NCBI GenBank assembly: GCA_902781505.1
Contig: CACZJL010000003.1
Location: forward strand, 1 to 64,000
DNA length: 64,000 nt
Direction of reading: 5' to 3'
From: an uncultured Lachnospiraceae bacterium
GTDB taxonomy: Bacteria; Bacillota; Clostridia; Lachnospirales; Lachnospiraceae
Each line of letters begins with the position of its first letter. The stretch's first letter is position 1. A program made the position numbers and the translations under genes. This document shows, piece by piece, positions 44,632 to 56,954 of this stretch. The notes below the pieces were generated by a model. That model saw only the letters and a list, made by a program, of their open reading frames with translations, was not told where the DNA came from and did no database searches.

Positions 44632-46020
44632 TTAGAATGTGAACTTATCAGCGAAGTATGCGCCTAAATCTGCAATCTTTACGCGCTCCTGCTCCATTGT
44701 GTCACGGTTTCTGATTGTAACTGCCTGATCTTCTTCAGATTCAAAATCGTAAGTTACGCAGAACGGAGTACCAATTTCATCCTGTCTTCTGTATCTCTTA
44801 CCGATGTTACCTCTGTCGTCGAACTCACAGTTGTACTTCTTTGATAACTCTGCAAATACCTTCTCAGCACCTTCATTGAGCTTCTTGGAAAGTGGAAGAA
44901 CACCAATCTTAACCGGTGCAAGTGCCGGATGGAAGTGCATTACAGTTCTTACATCGCCGCCTTCAAGCTCTTCCTCATCGTAAGCTTCGCAAAGGAATGC
45001 AAGTGTTACACGGTCAGCACCAAGTGATGGCTCGATAACATATGGGATGTACTTCTCATGTGTTTCGTCATCGAAGTATGTAAGATCCTGTCCGGATACT
45101 TCCTGATGTCTGCCTAAATCGTAATCTGTTCTGTCAGCGATACCCCAAAGCTCGCCCCATCCGAATGGGAACATGAACTCTAAATCGGTTGTTGCCTTGG
45201 AGTAGAAGGAAAGCTCTTCCTTCTCGTGATCTCTTGCTCTCATATCTTCCGGCTTGATACCAAGTCCCTGGAGCCAGTCAATACAAGCCTGCTTCCAGTA
45301 TGCAAACCATTCAAGGTCTGTGTCTGGCTTACAGAAGAACTCAAGTTCCATCTGCTCGAACTCTCTTGTACGGAATGTGAAGTTACCAGGTGTAATCTCG
45401 TTACGGAAGGACTTACCAATCTGGCCGATACCAAATGGAACCTTCTTACGGGATGTTCTCTGTACATTCTTGAAGTTTACGAAAATACCCTGAGCTGTTT
45501 CAGGTCTTAAGTAAACGGTATTCTTAGCATCTTCCGTTACACCCTGGAATGTCTTAAACATCAGGTTGAACTGACGGATGTCTGTGAAGTTGTGCTTTCC
45601 ACACTTAGGGCATCCGATTTCATGCTCGTTAATGAAATCTTCCATTTCCTTGTTGGACCATGCATCTACAGAACCTTCGAGTTCGAAGTTATTCTCTGCT
45701 GCCCAGTCTTCAATTAACTTATCTGCACGGAATCTCTCATGACATTCCTTACAATCCATCAATGGATCAGAAAAGCTTGATAAATGTCCAGAAGCAATCC
45801 ATGTCTGAGGGTTCATTAAGATTGCGCAGTCAACACCTACGTTGTATGGGTTCTCCTGTACAAACTTCTGCCACCATGCCTTCTTGACATTATTCTTCAG
45901 CTCAACGCCGAGTGGGCCGTAATCCCAGGTATTCGCAAGTCCGCCATAAATTTCAGAACCCGGGTAAATGAAGCCTCTAGCCTTAGCTAAAGCAGCAATT
46001 TTATCCATTGTCTTTTCCAT
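44632..46020 (-). CDS. glyS: Glycyl-tRNA synthetase (single-chain type)
   Basis: A 462-residue class II synthetase of the eukaryote-like homodimeric type, not the alpha/beta two-gene bacterial type. It shows [14 protein letters not shown] at the start, motif 2 [17 protein letters not shown], motif 3 [13 protein letters not shown] and the C-terminal anticodon domain. Two CxxC pairs (CKEC, CPKC) lie in the insertion. The ATG at 46020 follows GGAGG by ten bases. It has its own promoter and no visible T-box. Confidence 0.96.
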   Translation of the reverse strand: MEKTMDKIAALAKARGFIYPGSEIYGGLANTWDYGPLGVELKNNVKKAWWQKFVQENPYNVGVDCAILMNPQTWIASGHLSSFSDPLMDCKECHERFRADKLIEDWAAENNFELEGSVDAWSNKEMEDFINEHEIGCPKCGKHNFTDIRQFNLMFKTFQGVTEDAKNTVYLRPETAQGIFVNFKNVQRTSRKKVPFGIGQIGKSFRNEITPGNFTFRTREFEQMELEFFCKPDTDLEWFAYWKQACIDWLQGLGIKPEDMRARDHEKEELSFYSKATTDLEFMFPFGWGELWGIADRTDYDLGRHQEVSGQDLTYFDDETHEKYIPYVIEPSLGADRVTLAFLCEAYDEEELEGGDVRTVMHFHPALAPVKIGVLPLSKKLNEGAEKVFAELSKKYNCEFDDRGNIGKRYRRQDEIGTPFCVTYDFESEEDQAVTIRNRDTMEQERVKIADLGAYFADKFTF

Positions 46021-46068
46021 GATAAAAAATCCTCCACTTTCACTCATATGTGAATTATAAACATTAAT

Positions 46069-46097
46069 ATTTTACTCTATTTAGCTCAATGCTTCAA
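46069..46097 (-). promoter_or_regulatory. glyS promoter
   Basis: On the minus strand TTGAAG and TAAAAT are separated by 17 bp. Confidence 0.65.
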
Positions 46098-46121
46098 GCA
46101 TTTCCGCCACTTTCGTGTGAT

Positions 46122-46787
46122 TTAGCGCAAGGTTTCCAAAAGTTCGGCCGACTTCATTTTTTTATCAAAACATTCCGTCGTAATTCCTGCTGCCACTCGT
46201 TTTAATTCCCTTAAAACCTCATCTGTCACGTTAAAGGAAAAAAGCTTCGAAAGCGGTGTTGTCACAATAAACTGAAGCGCATAGACTGCGGATGGAGACA
46301 GATTCCTGATCCACTTTGACTGAGGGTCAAAAAAGTCCGGAATCTCGCCCGCAATCTGAATTGCCTTTAACTCATAGGTATAACGAATCAGATAACGATT
46401 CATCTTCTTAGAGCAAAGCGCTAAGAGGGCTGCATACAAAAGATTCACACCTTCCGATGCATCGAGTCCTTCTCTGCCGTAATAGTCTGCGATTTCTGCA
46501 AAATAATACGCAACCATCAGAGCATCTAAATCTCCTGCCACCTCTTCAAAGTACCTGGTGACGTCTGCATTTCGCAAAGTGTATGAAGTTCGCCCTTCGT
46601 ACAAGGTGTACGTCCCAAATGCAAACGGTCTGGTGATGCCCATAAGCGGGCTGTTCTGCCTCCTTGCGCCCTTGGCAAAGCAGGCAATCTTTCCGCGTTC
46701 CTTTGTGAGCAGTACAATTCGCTTGTCGAAATCGCCCACAGGTCCTGCAGAAAGCACCATTCCCGTAACCGTAACCAGGTCACTCAA
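46122..46787 (-). CDS. recO: DNA repair protein RecO
   Basis: A 221-residue protein, slightly short for the family. The N-terminal OB fold (TVTGMVLSAGPVGDFDKRIVLLTKERGKI) is followed by the helical RecO C domain. It helps load RecA on SSB-coated DNA. I do not see the four-cysteine zinc motif found in some homologues. The start is a TTG at 46787, chosen because AAGAAGG lies upstream and the OB fold needs these residues. It follows era by 2 bp. Confidence 0.92.
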   Translation of the reverse strand: MSDLVTVTGMVLSAGPVGDFDKRIVLLTKERGKIACFAKGARRQNSPLMGITRPFAFGTYTLYEGRTSYTLRNADVTRYFEEVAGDLDALMVAYYFAEIADYYGREGLDASEGVNLLYAALLALCSKKMNRYLIRYTYELKAIQIAGEIPDFFDPQSKWIRNLSPSAVYALQFIVTTPLSKLFSFNVTDEVLRELKRVAAGITTECFDKKMKSAELLETLR

Positions 46788-46789
46788 TG

Positions 46790-47755
46790 TTAATCTACCT
46801 TCTTCTTGTCGTATCCAAAGTTCTTAAGCTGTGAATCATTATCGCGCCATTCCTTGCGAACCTTGACCCAGAGCTTTAAGTTTGCATGCATTCCCAAAGA
46901 ATGCTCAATATCATAACGCGCATTGGTACCGATTTTCTTTAACATCGCACCATGCTTACCAATAACAATCGCCTTATGAGACTCTCTCTCACAGATAATC
47001 GTCGCATCGATATCCGTAACCGTACCGTTTCTGCCCTTTCTCTCCTTCATGGAATCAACTGTAACAGCGATTCCGTGTGGGATTTCCTGATTCAGTGCAT
47101 GAAGTGCCTTCTCACGGATGATTTCCGCTGTAATCTGCTTTACAGGCTGATCTGTAACCGTATCTGCATCAAAGTACATCGGTCCTTCCGGCAAATGGTC
47201 AAACAGCACTTTCGTCAGTTCCTCGACATTTTCCCCGTTCCGTGCAGAAACAGGAACGATATCTGCAAACTTCAGATGCTGTTCGTAAGCTGCAATTACC
47301 GGTAAGATTTCATCTCTCTTTACGGTATCGCACTTGTTAATAACGAGAACCACTGGCTTCTTCTCTGCATCAAGCATCTCGATGATTTTCTTCTCCGCTT
47401 CACCGATTGTTAACGTCGGCTCAACGATCCAGAGAATGATATCCACATCAGTCAGACTCTTTTTCACAGCCTCAGCCATGAATTCATCGAGCTTGTTTCT
47501 TGGATTTAAGACACCCGGAGTATCGACAAAGACAATCTGTCCGCGCTCATCTGTATAGACTGTACGAATTCGGTTTCTTGTGGTCTGTGGCTTGTTTGAG
47601 GTGATTGCAATCTTTTGTCCAATCAACTTATTCATCAGGGTTGACTTACCAACATTTGGACGGCCAAGGATTGTGACAAATCCCGATTTTAACACCTTGT
47701 TACTCGTTGCGCCGCCGGTAATTCCACTGGCTGCAAGCATTTCATCTAAATCCAT
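46790..47755 (-). CDS. era: GTPase Era
   Basis: A 321-residue ribosome-assembly GTPase. G1 is GRPNVGKST (31-39), G3 is DTPG, and G4 is NKCD. The C-terminal KH domain ends at KLWVKVRKEWRDN. It binds 16S rRNA during 30S maturation. It carries about 20 extra residues before the G domain compared with typical Era. It lies 9 bp after the M16C peptidase gene and 2 bp before recO, a common era-recO order in Firmicutes. Confidence 0.96.
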   Translation of the reverse strand: MDLDEMLAASGITGGATSNKVLKSGFVTILGRPNVGKSTLMNKLIGQKIAITSNKPQTTRNRIRTVYTDERGQIVFVDTPGVLNPRNKLDEFMAEAVKKSLTDVDIILWIVEPTLTIGEAEKKIIEMLDAEKKPVVLVINKCDTVKRDEILPVIAAYEQHLKFADIVPVSARNGENVEELTKVLFDHLPEGPMYFDADTVTDQPVKQITAEIIREKALHALNQEIPHGIAVTVDSMKERKGRNGTVTDIDATIICERESHKAIVIGKHGAMLKKIGTNARYDIEHSLGMHANLKLWVKVRKEWRDNDSQLKNFGYDKKKVD

Positions 47756-47764
47756 AAATTCTCC

Positions 47765-50722
47765 TTATCCGATAAACGGAAGTATTTCATCAAACATGTC
47801 TGCATGTGACTTAATCTGCTCTTCATTACCAATGACAACCATGTAATCATCATCTAAACAGCTCTGTACCAGCGGCGCAAGGGCACGGATGGACTCCTGA
47901 TTGCAGCTTAACACCTGTTCTCTGTTTTTTCTGATTACATCTTCTGATGATTCAGTAATCACGACTGTGTAAGAAAGCGCAGACAGTCCGGACGCCGGAA
48001 GCGGTGTATCAAGCGTACCCACGGTACCGATAATAAACTTAAGCATATCTCTGTCAGATACCTCGAAGTTCTTTACGTATTCGCCGGCACCATCATAAAT
48101 CTTATTTGTGCTCTCAATATGAGGATCACGGTAGGAAACAAGGGCTCCATCGCCGTTTCTCTCAAAATTACTCATGCATCCGTATGCACCACCCTTTACG
48201 CGGATGTTAATCCACAAATACTCATAGGAAAAGATGATTTTAAGCACACGCAATGCTGCATTATATTCCATTCCATGCTTCACAAAGTTTCCGGCGCGGG
48301 ATACATAGTTAACCTGGCTTGAAGTTGTGTAAGCTACTCTTTTATGAACCGGCCTAAATACCCAGCTCTGAACCGGAGCAGTACCGGCAGGCATCCGGTT
48401 CTGGAATTCAGCTGCAGCCCTTGAGAAGGTTTCAAGGCCTTCTGTCTCTGCACCTGCGTGATACAGGACATTTCCCTGCGTAAACAGTACTTCCTGAATG
48501 GTTTTAAAGGCAGCAAAAAGGTTCTGCTTTTCGTTTTCAAAGTCGCCGGAGATTTTCTTCACCAGCTTATAGAAGCGGTAACCATGTAACAAATCTGTAT
48601 AATAGGCCGGTTCTGAGAACTGTGACTTGGCAAGTCGGCTTGCCATCACGTGACCGGAGCCTGTCATCGAAGATTCCATACGGGAAACTAACTTTGCCAG
48701 GAGTTCTTTTAATCTCTTTTCATCTGAGAAATCTGTATGGAACAGCATTTCTTCGGCCAGTTCAAAAAACTTGTCAACCTTGCCGTAAAGCGCCTTACCT
48801 CTTACTTCAAACTTTGCAATCGGGGCAAATGGAGCGTTTACGTTACGATATATGGTCGGATCTGTGGTCATTGAGCCGACATTCTTATCCGTTTCAGCAG
48901 AGAATTCAGCATAGCTGTAATGTTCTGTATCCATCAGACCAATGACAGATGCATAGATGCCTGCATATGGCAGAATTTCCTGCGGAATACGATTCATGTC
49001 GAAACTGAGTGTCATATAGGCGATACCATTTGTGAAGATATCGGACTTCACAAAACGGGCGTCACCGATTTTGTCTTCTTCAATAACCGGAAGATATGGA
49101 GGTTCCTTGCTGATATCGGAAAGCTTCAGCATTGGGACCTTTAAGAGCTCTTCCTGGGATGAAGCTTCTGACTGATATTCCTTTAACGCCTTCTCCTCTG
49201 CCATGATGCGCTCAAGTTCTTCATCTGAGAAAGACGCTTTGATTTTCGCCATGCGTTCCTTCTCTTCAGCGTCGATTTCAGAACTTAAGGTATAAGAAGG
49301 GTTCATCGTAACGATTGCACGATGCGCATTGTTTAAGAAATATTTTTTAATGAGCTCCTCAAAGTAACCTGTGCTAATTTCTGCGCGCAGCTCTTCATAG
49401 AGTCCGCCAAGCTTTGCGTAGATAAACGGCTGGTTCTCATCGTATAACCAGCTGTCCATCATGGAAAGATAGTACATCAGGCCCTTTGGAAAATGTCCGA
49501 AGTCTGCCTCTCTGTACTTGAATTCCATCGAATTGATTGCAGCCTCTAAGGTATCTTTGTTAAGCCCTTCCTCTGCTAATCTTTCTAATGTTTCATCAAT
49601 CAGCGTTAAGAATTCCTGCTTTCTTGCAGGGTCTGCGTTCTTGACCACAATGGAATAGTAAGGCTGCAGACAACTTGTTTCATAGGAGCTGTCCACATCA
49701 ACACCGATGCCGGCGTCTACAATTGCCTGCTTTAATACCGCACCAGGCGATAAAATCAGCGTATAATCGAGCGCCTGCATCGCAAGGGAAAGCTTAGCAT
49801 CGAGTGCATCCCCAATGGCAAATGTCTCAGACAAAATGGAGTTATTCTCTATCGGCTCGCTTTCTGTAACCGCATACTTTTCTGTCACATCAACGGGCAC
49901 ATCAAAGGCGTTCTGTCTTTCAATGACCGGATGAACAGGACAGGTCTCCTTATCAAAATTCTTTAAGTACTCTGAGTCGAGGTAGTCGAGTCTTTCCTGC
50001 ACATCAAAATCACCATAGAGGTAGATGTAGGAATTGCTTGGATGATAATACGTTCTGTGGTAATCAAGGAATTCCTCATAAGTTAACGACGGAATCGTCT
50101 TTGGATCACCGCCGGATTCATATGCATAGCAGGTATCCTTAAACAACGCTGAGCTGATGTATCTTGCAAGAACGTCATCTGCACTTGAATACACGCCCTT
50201 CATCTCGTTGAATACAACGCCATTTACCGTAAGAGGCGCATCCTTGTCCTCTAATTCATAATGCCAGCCCTCCTGCTTAAAAATCTCTTTATGCTTATAG
50301 ATGTTCGGATAGAACACGGCATCCATGTAGACATCTACAATGTTTTTGAAATCCGTATCATTGCAGCTTGCAACCGGATAAACCGTCTTGTCCGGGTAAG
50401 TCATTGCATTTAAGAAGGTGTTCAATGACCCCTTCACCAGCTCGACAAATGGGTCCTTGACCGGATATTTTCTCGAACCACACAGCGTACTGTGCTCTAA
50501 TATATGCTGCAGTCCTGTGTCATTTGTCGGAGGAGTCTTGAATCCAATGGAAAATACCTTATTCTTGTCCTCTCCGCTTACGATTACAACACGTGCACCA
50601 CTTTTTTTATGCTTAAGAAGCAGTCCGACGGAATTCAGATCCTTCAGCTCTTCTACTGACACAAGATCCCATGCCGTTAAATTTAAGTTTTTAATCTCAT
50701 CTGTATTTTTTAAAATTGCCAT
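47765..50722 (-). CDS. M16C family metallopeptidase (presequence-protease-like)
   Basis: A 985-residue zinc peptidase of the insulinase/PreP clan. The inverted zinc motif HILEH (73-77) is followed by STLCGSRKYPVKDPF, typical of subfamily M16C; the distal glutamate ligand is in the KQEGWHYELED region. Four M16 domains in two halves account for the length. There is no signal peptide, so it should degrade peptides in the cytoplasm. It is first in the unit with era and recO. Confidence 0.92.
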   Translation of the reverse strand: MAILKNTDEIKNLNLTAWDLVSVEELKDLNSVGLLLKHKKSGARVVIVSGEDKNKVFSIGFKTPPTNDTGLQHILEHSTLCGSRKYPVKDPFVELVKGSLNTFLNAMTYPDKTVYPVASCNDTDFKNIVDVYMDAVFYPNIYKHKEIFKQEGWHYELEDKDAPLTVNGVVFNEMKGVYSSADDVLARYISSALFKDTCYAYESGGDPKTIPSLTYEEFLDYHRTYYHPSNSYIYLYGDFDVQERLDYLDSEYLKNFDKETCPVHPVIERQNAFDVPVDVTEKYAVTESEPIENNSILSETFAIGDALDAKLSLAMQALDYTLILSPGAVLKQAIVDAGIGVDVDSSYETSCLQPYYSIVVKNADPARKQEFLTLIDETLERLAEEGLNKDTLEAAINSMEFKYREADFGHFPKGLMYYLSMMDSWLYDENQPFIYAKLGGLYEELRAEISTGYFEELIKKYFLNNAHRAIVTMNPSYTLSSEIDAEEKERMAKIKASFSDEELERIMAEEKALKEYQSEASSQEELLKVPMLKLSDISKEPPYLPVIEEDKIGDARFVKSDIFTNGIAYMTLSFDMNRIPQEILPYAGIYASVIGLMDTEHYSYAEFSAETDKNVGSMTTDPTIYRNVNAPFAPIAKFEVRGKALYGKVDKFFELAEEMLFHTDFSDEKRLKELLAKLVSRMESSMTGSGHVMASRLAKSQFSEPAYYTDLLHGYRFYKLVKKISGDFENEKQNLFAAFKTIQEVLFTQGNVLYHAGAETEGLETFSRAAAEFQNRMPAGTAPVQSWVFRPVHKRVAYTTSSQVNYVSRAGNFVKHGMEYNAALRVLKIIFSYEYLWINIRVKGGAYGCMSNFERNGDGALVSYRDPHIESTNKIYDGAGEYVKNFEVSDRDMLKFIIGTVGTLDTPLPASGLSALSYTVVITESSEDVIRKNREQVLSCNQESIRALAPLVQSCLDDDYMVVIGNEEQIKSHADMFDEILPFIG

Positions 50723-50847
50723 CCCAATAACCTTTCATTTTCACTTTGCGGCGCGACCACTCACTTTCTTCTTTGCAGGGTCTCAACGTAAAGTATACCG
50801 TTTTTCTACTGAAAAATCCACTTAACAGTTAAATGCGCCTGCGGCAC

Positions 50848-50882
50848 AAAAAAACCGGCAGGGGCTCGCCGCCCTTGCCGGT
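50848..50882 (-). terminator. dnaJ terminator (end of heat-shock operon)
   Basis: On the minus strand ACCGGCAAGGGC and GCCCCTGCCGGT pair around a small loop and are followed by seven Ts. Confidence 0.88.
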
Positions 50883-50889
50883 CGTATGT

Positions 50890-52023
50890 TTACTTGAAAA
50901 AGCCTTTTTTCTTGCCTTCTTTTCCACCGCCTGCTTCTTCACCTTTCATAGCCGCATCGAATGCCTGTAAGGCTTCTTTCTGCGCCTTGTTCAGATGTGT
51001 CGGTACATCAATGATTAATGTAGCATAGTGATCACCACGCGCGCCGTTGACACGGACACTTGGCATACCTTTTCCTCTTAAACGAACTCGAGTGCCTGAT
51101 TCTGTACCAGGTTTTACCTCGTACTCAACCATGCCATCGACTGTACGAACACGTACAGGTCCTCCAAGAACCGCAGTTGTAAAGCTGATATGATTCTCTG
51201 TAAAGATATCTGTTCCTTCTCTTGTGAATTCCGGATCAGATGAAATGATAACCTGTACCAGAAGGTCGCCTCTTGGACCGCCGTTTGTTCCAGGCTCACC
51301 CTTGCCAGCCAGACGAACATACTGTCCGTTATCAATACCAGCAGGAATTGTCACTTCGAATCTCTTCTTTGTTCTTACAAAGCCAGTTCCATAACAATCC
51401 GGACACTTCGCTTCTGCAACCTGTCCTGTACCATTACAGTCAGGGCACGTCTGCACGTTTCGAACCATTCCAAAGATGGACTGCTGTGTGAACATAACCT
51501 GTCCCTTACCACCACATTTTCCACAGGTCTTCTTACCTGTTCCCGGCTTACATCCGGAACCGTGGCAGGTTGGACAATCATCCTGAATATTAACTTCGAT
51601 ATCTTTCTTTGTGCCTGTGAAGCTCTCGTCAAATGTAATTCTGACGTTCGCCTGCACATCAGCGCCACGGCGCGGACCGTTCCTTCTGGAACTTCTGCCG
51701 CCTCCGAACAGATCAGAGAAGATATCACCGCCGCCACCGAAGATATCGCCGAAAATATCACCCATCCCGGAGAAATCAAAGCCTGCACCGCCATTTTCAA
51801 ATGCTGCAGCGCCCATTGTGTCATAACGACGACGCTTATCATCATCTGAAAGAATTGCATATGCTTCAGAAGCTTCCTTAAACTTAGCTTCTGCTTCCTT
51901 ATCTCCTGGGTTGATATCCGGATGGTACTTCTTAGCGAGCTTTCTGTATGCCTTCTTTATGGTGTCTTTATCAGCGTCTTTCGCAACGCCTAAGACTTCA
52001 TAATAATCTCTCTTCTCAGCCAT
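50890..52023 (-). CDS. dnaJ: Chaperone protein DnaJ
   Basis: A 377-residue type I J-protein that stimulates DnaK. The J domain has the HPD motif ([10 protein letters not shown]), then a Gly/Phe-rich region, then four zinc repeats ([32 protein letters not shown]), and a C-terminal substrate-binding domain. The ATG follows AGGTGCT. It is separated from dnaK by a long inverted repeat. Confidence 0.97.
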   Translation of the reverse strand: MAEKRDYYEVLGVAKDADKDTIKKAYRKLAKKYHPDINPGDKEAEAKFKEASEAYAILSDDDKRRRYDTMGAAAFENGGAGFDFSGMGDIFGDIFGGGGDIFSDLFGGGRSSRRNGPRRGADVQANVRITFDESFTGTKKDIEVNIQDDCPTCHGSGCKPGTGKKTCGKCGGKGQVMFTQQSIFGMVRNVQTCPDCNGTGQVAEAKCPDCYGTGFVRTKKRFEVTIPAGIDNGQYVRLAGKGEPGTNGGPRGDLLVQVIISSDPEFTREGTDIFTENHISFTTAVLGGPVRVRTVDGMVEYEVKPGTESGTRVRLRGKGMPSVRVNGARGDHYATLIIDVPTHLNKAQKEALQAFDAAMKGEEAGGGKEGKKKGFFK

Positions 52024-52154
52024 AGCACCTAAAACCCTTTATCTTTCTTTAAATAAGGAGCCTGTCAGATTCCTGACAGGCCCCTCTTTCAGTTGTTTCA
52101 ATATGAGGAGAAAACCCTTGCAACCTGCTTTTGTCACAAAGGACTTTCTCCAAT

Positions 52155-54076
<1,922 letters not shown>

Positions 54077-54090
54077 TTAATTTTTGAAAC

Positions 54091-54969
54091 TTAGTTAGCT
54101 ACCTTAACCATACTGTAGCGGATAACAGTATTGCGGTAGATATATCCTTTCTCCAATTCCTCAACAATAATACTATCGCCAACAGAATCGTCATCCACAT
54201 GCATTACTGCATTGTGGTAATTAGGATCAAATTCTTTGCCAACCGCTTCGATTGGCTCAACACCAAGATCTTTAAGCATCTTTACTGCCTGCTTGTAGAT
54301 CATGTCCATACCTTCAACAAAGGCATCCTTCTGCTTCTTATCATCAGAAACAGACTTTAAACCTCTTTCGAAGTTATCAATGACCGGCAGAAGCTTCTTA
54401 ATTACTTCTGCTGCACCGAGTTCGAACATTGCTGTCTTTTCTTTCTCTGTTCTCTTTCGGTAGTTGTCAAACTCAGCCATATTGCGAAGAAGTGAATCCT
54501 TTAACTCAGCGATTTCTTCATCCTTTTCAGAAGCATCGCCGGAAACCTCTTCTGAATCAACAACTTCAACAGTTTCCTCTTCCTTTGTTTCCTTGCTCTC
54601 AGAAGCAGGCTCTTCCTCTTTGGCTTCTTCCAAAGTGTCAGAAGCTTCTTTTGTTTCTTCCTTTACAGCATTCTCAGATTCACTCTCTGGTTCTTCTTTT
54701 TCTTCAGAGTCTTCTGCAGATTCTTCTATTTCTTCTGAATCATCAGTTTCCTCATCTTCTTTCTCAGCTTCATCGCTGTCAGAATTGTTTTCTTCCTCTG
54801 CAGTTATTTCTTCTGCCTTGGAATCTTTGACCTCATCAGCCTTCTCATCAGCATCGTCCGGAATCGTTTCCTCAATCTCCAGCTGGAAATCGTCATCCTG
54901 AATTTCATCCGGAGCCTTACTGTTGGCCTCTTCCAGTCTCTTTAAATAATCTTCTCCTGAAACTGACAC
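54091..54969 (-). CDS. grpE: Nucleotide exchange factor GrpE with long acidic N-terminus
   Basis: A 292-residue GrpE. The conserved core starts near residue 150 (coiled coil, then LLRNMAEFDNYRKRTEKEK and the C-terminal beta domain with FDPNYHNAVMHVDD). Residues 20-150 are almost entirely Glu, Asp, Ser, Lys and Ala, about 100 residues longer than usual. GrpE releases ADP from DnaK and acts as a thermosensor through its helices. The start is a GTG at 54969 behind GAGGAACT. It lies between hrcA and dnaK. Confidence 0.95.
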   Translation of the reverse strand: MSVSGEDYLKRLEEANSKAPDEIQDDDFQLEIEETIPDDADEKADEVKDSKAEEITAEEENNSDSDEAEKEDEETDDSEEIEESAEDSEEKEEPESESENAVKEETKEASDTLEEAKEEEPASESKETKEEETVEVVDSEEVSGDASEKDEEIAELKDSLLRNMAEFDNYRKRTEKEKTAMFELGAAEVIKKLLPVIDNFERGLKSVSDDKKQKDAFVEGMDMIYKQAVKMLKDLGVEPIEAVGKEFDPNYHNAVMHVDDDSVGDSIIVEELEKGYIYRNTVIRYSMVKVAN

Positions 54970-54984
54970 AGTTCCTCATCCTTT

Positions 54985-56067
54985 CTAGCTTTGTTTTTTG
55001 AACATACCATCAAGTTCCGTTCGAATCGTCTTCAAGGTTCCAACAACCTTTTCATAATCCATTCGTCTAGGACCAATGATACCAATGGTACCTTTCATAC
55101 CATCCTGCAGCTCATAAGTTGCCGTAACAACGCTACAGTCTTTCATAGTTTCAACCGGTGTTTCTTCACCGATATAGACCTGAATACCGGTTTCATTATC
55201 ACCTTCCAGATCTGCTTTAACCAGGTTGGTGAGCATCTGCTTCTCCTCAAGGGTACTGATCAGTTCACTTGCCGTAGAACTGTCAGAAAGCTCCGGATAT
55301 TTGAAAATATTCGTAGCTCCGCTTGTGTAAATCTGCAGATGATCTGCATTCTGTATTGTCTCCACAATCGCATTTAAGATTTCGCGAACAAGTGGTCCGT
55401 GCGGGCCAGCCTGCTGCTCCATTTTTGAAATAATGCTCATGTTCATCTGCTCTAATGTCAGACCATTCAGCGTCGTATTTAGAAGAATATTGAGCTTTAA
55501 AATCTGTTCCTGGGTGATTTCTTCACTAAAGTCAAAGACTTTGTTACGAATCAGGTTTCCATCCATTACAATAACGGCTAAAACCTTTTTATCACCGAGG
55601 GCTGTGAGCTGTACAAACTTCAGCTTATTTCCGCTCATCTGCGGTGTGGTAACCATCGTTGCATAATTTGTGTTGTTTGCTAAGAGTTTGGCAACATTCT
55701 GAAGGAGCGTATCCACACGATCCACCTTCTCATTCAGGAATTTCTTCATCTCCTGAACTTCCTGTTCCCTCTCCTGCACATCCTCTTCCCTTGCGTTGAT
55801 ATCTTTCATTACGCTCATCATCTGATTGACGTAAAAACGATATCCTTTGTCCGTAGGAATTCGTCCTGCAGAAGTATGAGGGGAAACAACATAGCCCATA
55901 TCCTCAAGATCAGCCATTTCATTACGAATGGTTGCACTGGACAGCTTCAGATCCGTGTACTTGCTGATGGTTCTTGATCCAACCGGCTCACCCGTTGCAA
56001 GATAGGTATCAATAACGGCGTGTAAAATCGTTTCTTTACGTTCATCAAGCTCTGGTGTGTCTGCCAT
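54985..56067 (-). CDS. hrcA: Heat-inducible transcription repressor HrcA
   Basis: A 360-residue repressor. The N-terminal winged helix (ILHAVIDTYLATGEPVGSRTI ... SSATIRNEMADLE) reads CIRCE sites, and the C-terminal GAF-like domain senses GroEL state. It is the first gene of the hrcA-grpE-dnaK-dnaJ operon, behind a CIRCE, so it represses itself. A second CIRCE precedes htpG in this window. No groESL is in view. Confidence 0.97.
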   Translation of the reverse strand: MADTPELDERKETILHAVIDTYLATGEPVGSRTISKYTDLKLSSATIRNEMADLEDMGYVVSPHTSAGRIPTDKGYRFYVNQMMSVMKDINAREEDVQEREQEVQEMKKFLNEKVDRVDTLLQNVAKLLANNTNYATMVTTPQMSGNKLKFVQLTALGDKKVLAVIVMDGNLIRNKVFDFSEEITQEQILKLNILLNTTLNGLTLEQMNMSIISKMEQQAGPHGPLVREILNAIVETIQNADHLQIYTSGATNIFKYPELSDSSTASELISTLEEKQMLTNLVKADLEGDNETGIQVYIGEETPVETMKDCSVVTATYELQDGMKGTIGIIGPRRMDYEKVVGTLKTIRTELDGMFKKQS

Positions 56068-56100
56068 GATGTCTCTCTCCTCTCCTTTCCTTTTCTCCTA

Positions 56101-56127
56101 TTAGCACTCATTTTTCAAGAGTGCTAA
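56101..56127 (-). promoter_or_regulatory. CIRCE operator upstream of hrcA
   Basis: The perfect TTAGCACTC-N9-GAGTGCTAA lies in the hrcA 5' leader, downstream of the promoter. Confidence 0.95.
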
Positions 56128-56140
56128 TATCGACATACTT

Positions 56141-56169
56141 AATGTACTACCTGTTGCCAGTGATGTCAA
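56141..56169 (-). promoter_or_regulatory. hrcA operon promoter
   Basis: On the minus strand a perfect TTGACA and TACATT are separated by 17 bp, just upstream of the CIRCE. Confidence 0.7.
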
Positions 56170-56190
56170 CAAAAATCACGAGAATTAACT

Positions 56191-56220
56191 AAAAAAAAAC
56201 AGGCCGGGTTACCTGGCCTG
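56191..56220 (-). terminator. Terminator of the thrC-cps unit
   Basis: On the minus strand CAGGCC and GGCCTG pair around GGTAACCC-type loop sequence and are followed by nine Ts. Confidence 0.82.
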
Positions 56221-56232
56221 CATTTAATCTGC

Positions 56233-56952
56233 TTATTTTACAGTTAAAATGAACTCTGCTGTATTCGAACGATTCCCATCGCTGTCCGTACAGAATACTT
56301 CCAGCTGATAGGTGCCTGCAACTGAGGTATTCGCCTCACCGCTTACTGATACACGTCTTGAAAGTTCATCCTTCGTATCCTTGTCATCCTGAAGTTCATC
56401 AACATAACGCATGATATTAAAGGAAGCTCCGCGCTCAATTTCAGCACTGGAAACCTTCATAGTAATTAACGGACCACCCGCCTTTGTTGTCGGCTCTGTC
56501 GTAATCTGAGTACCGGATGCACCGGTTGTCCGGCCTGCTGCCGTTGTTGTTACCTGTGTGCCTGAAGCATTCTCAACAGAATGCTCACTGGCATCAATAT
56601 AAACGCCTTCATCATCAGCCTTTACATACGGTACTTTCACGGTAAGAGTTGAAACATTCTTCGCACTGTCTGTCGCTGTGTACTCTACAAGTGCATAACT
56701 ATAATCCGGTGCAAGATGAATGCTTGCTATAACTACATTCTTTGAAACGTCCCCATCCTGTGCATCTTTCGCCGTTGCACAGGAGAGGAGGAAATCCTTT
56801 CCCTGCGCCTTTGAATAAGAAGTCAATCGATTCGTGTCTATTGTAATTTTTGGTGCTTCGTTATCTGACATTACTTCCAGCAGAATGATTACTGCTCCGA
56901 AAACGGCTATCAGGCCCCCCAAAAGAACATAAACAACCCTCTTGTTATTCAC
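56233..56952 (-). CDS. Membrane-anchored protein with two Ig-like domains
   Basis: A 239-residue protein with a single N-terminal membrane segment (about 7-27), so the rest is probably outside. Two beta-sandwich modules flank a Thr/Ala/Gly-rich linker (about 125-160). Each contains phrases typical of cadherin- or DUF5011-like repeats (DAQDGDVSKNV ... VEYTATDSAKNVSTLTVKV; VAGTYQLEVFCTDSDGNRS). I do not recognise a specific function. The GTG start follows GGAGG, 2 bp after the BY-kinase stop, so it belongs to the polysaccharide unit. Confidence 0.78.
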   Translation of the reverse strand: MNNKRVVYVLLGGLIAVFGAVIILLEVMSDNEAPKITIDTNRLTSYSKAQGKDFLLSCATAKDAQDGDVSKNVVIASIHLAPDYSYALVEYTATDSAKNVSTLTVKVPYVKADDEGVYIDASEHSVENASGTQVTTTAAGRTTGASGTQITTEPTTKAGGPLITMKVSSAEIERGASFNIMRYVDELQDDKDTKDELSRRVSVSGEANTSVAGTYQLEVFCTDSDGNRSNTAEFILTVK

Positions 56953-56954
56953 TG

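Noticed and set aside
54429..54901. Ser-rich and Leu/Gln-rich plus-strand frames
   Set aside because: They are antisense to the acidic low-complexity tail of GrpE.
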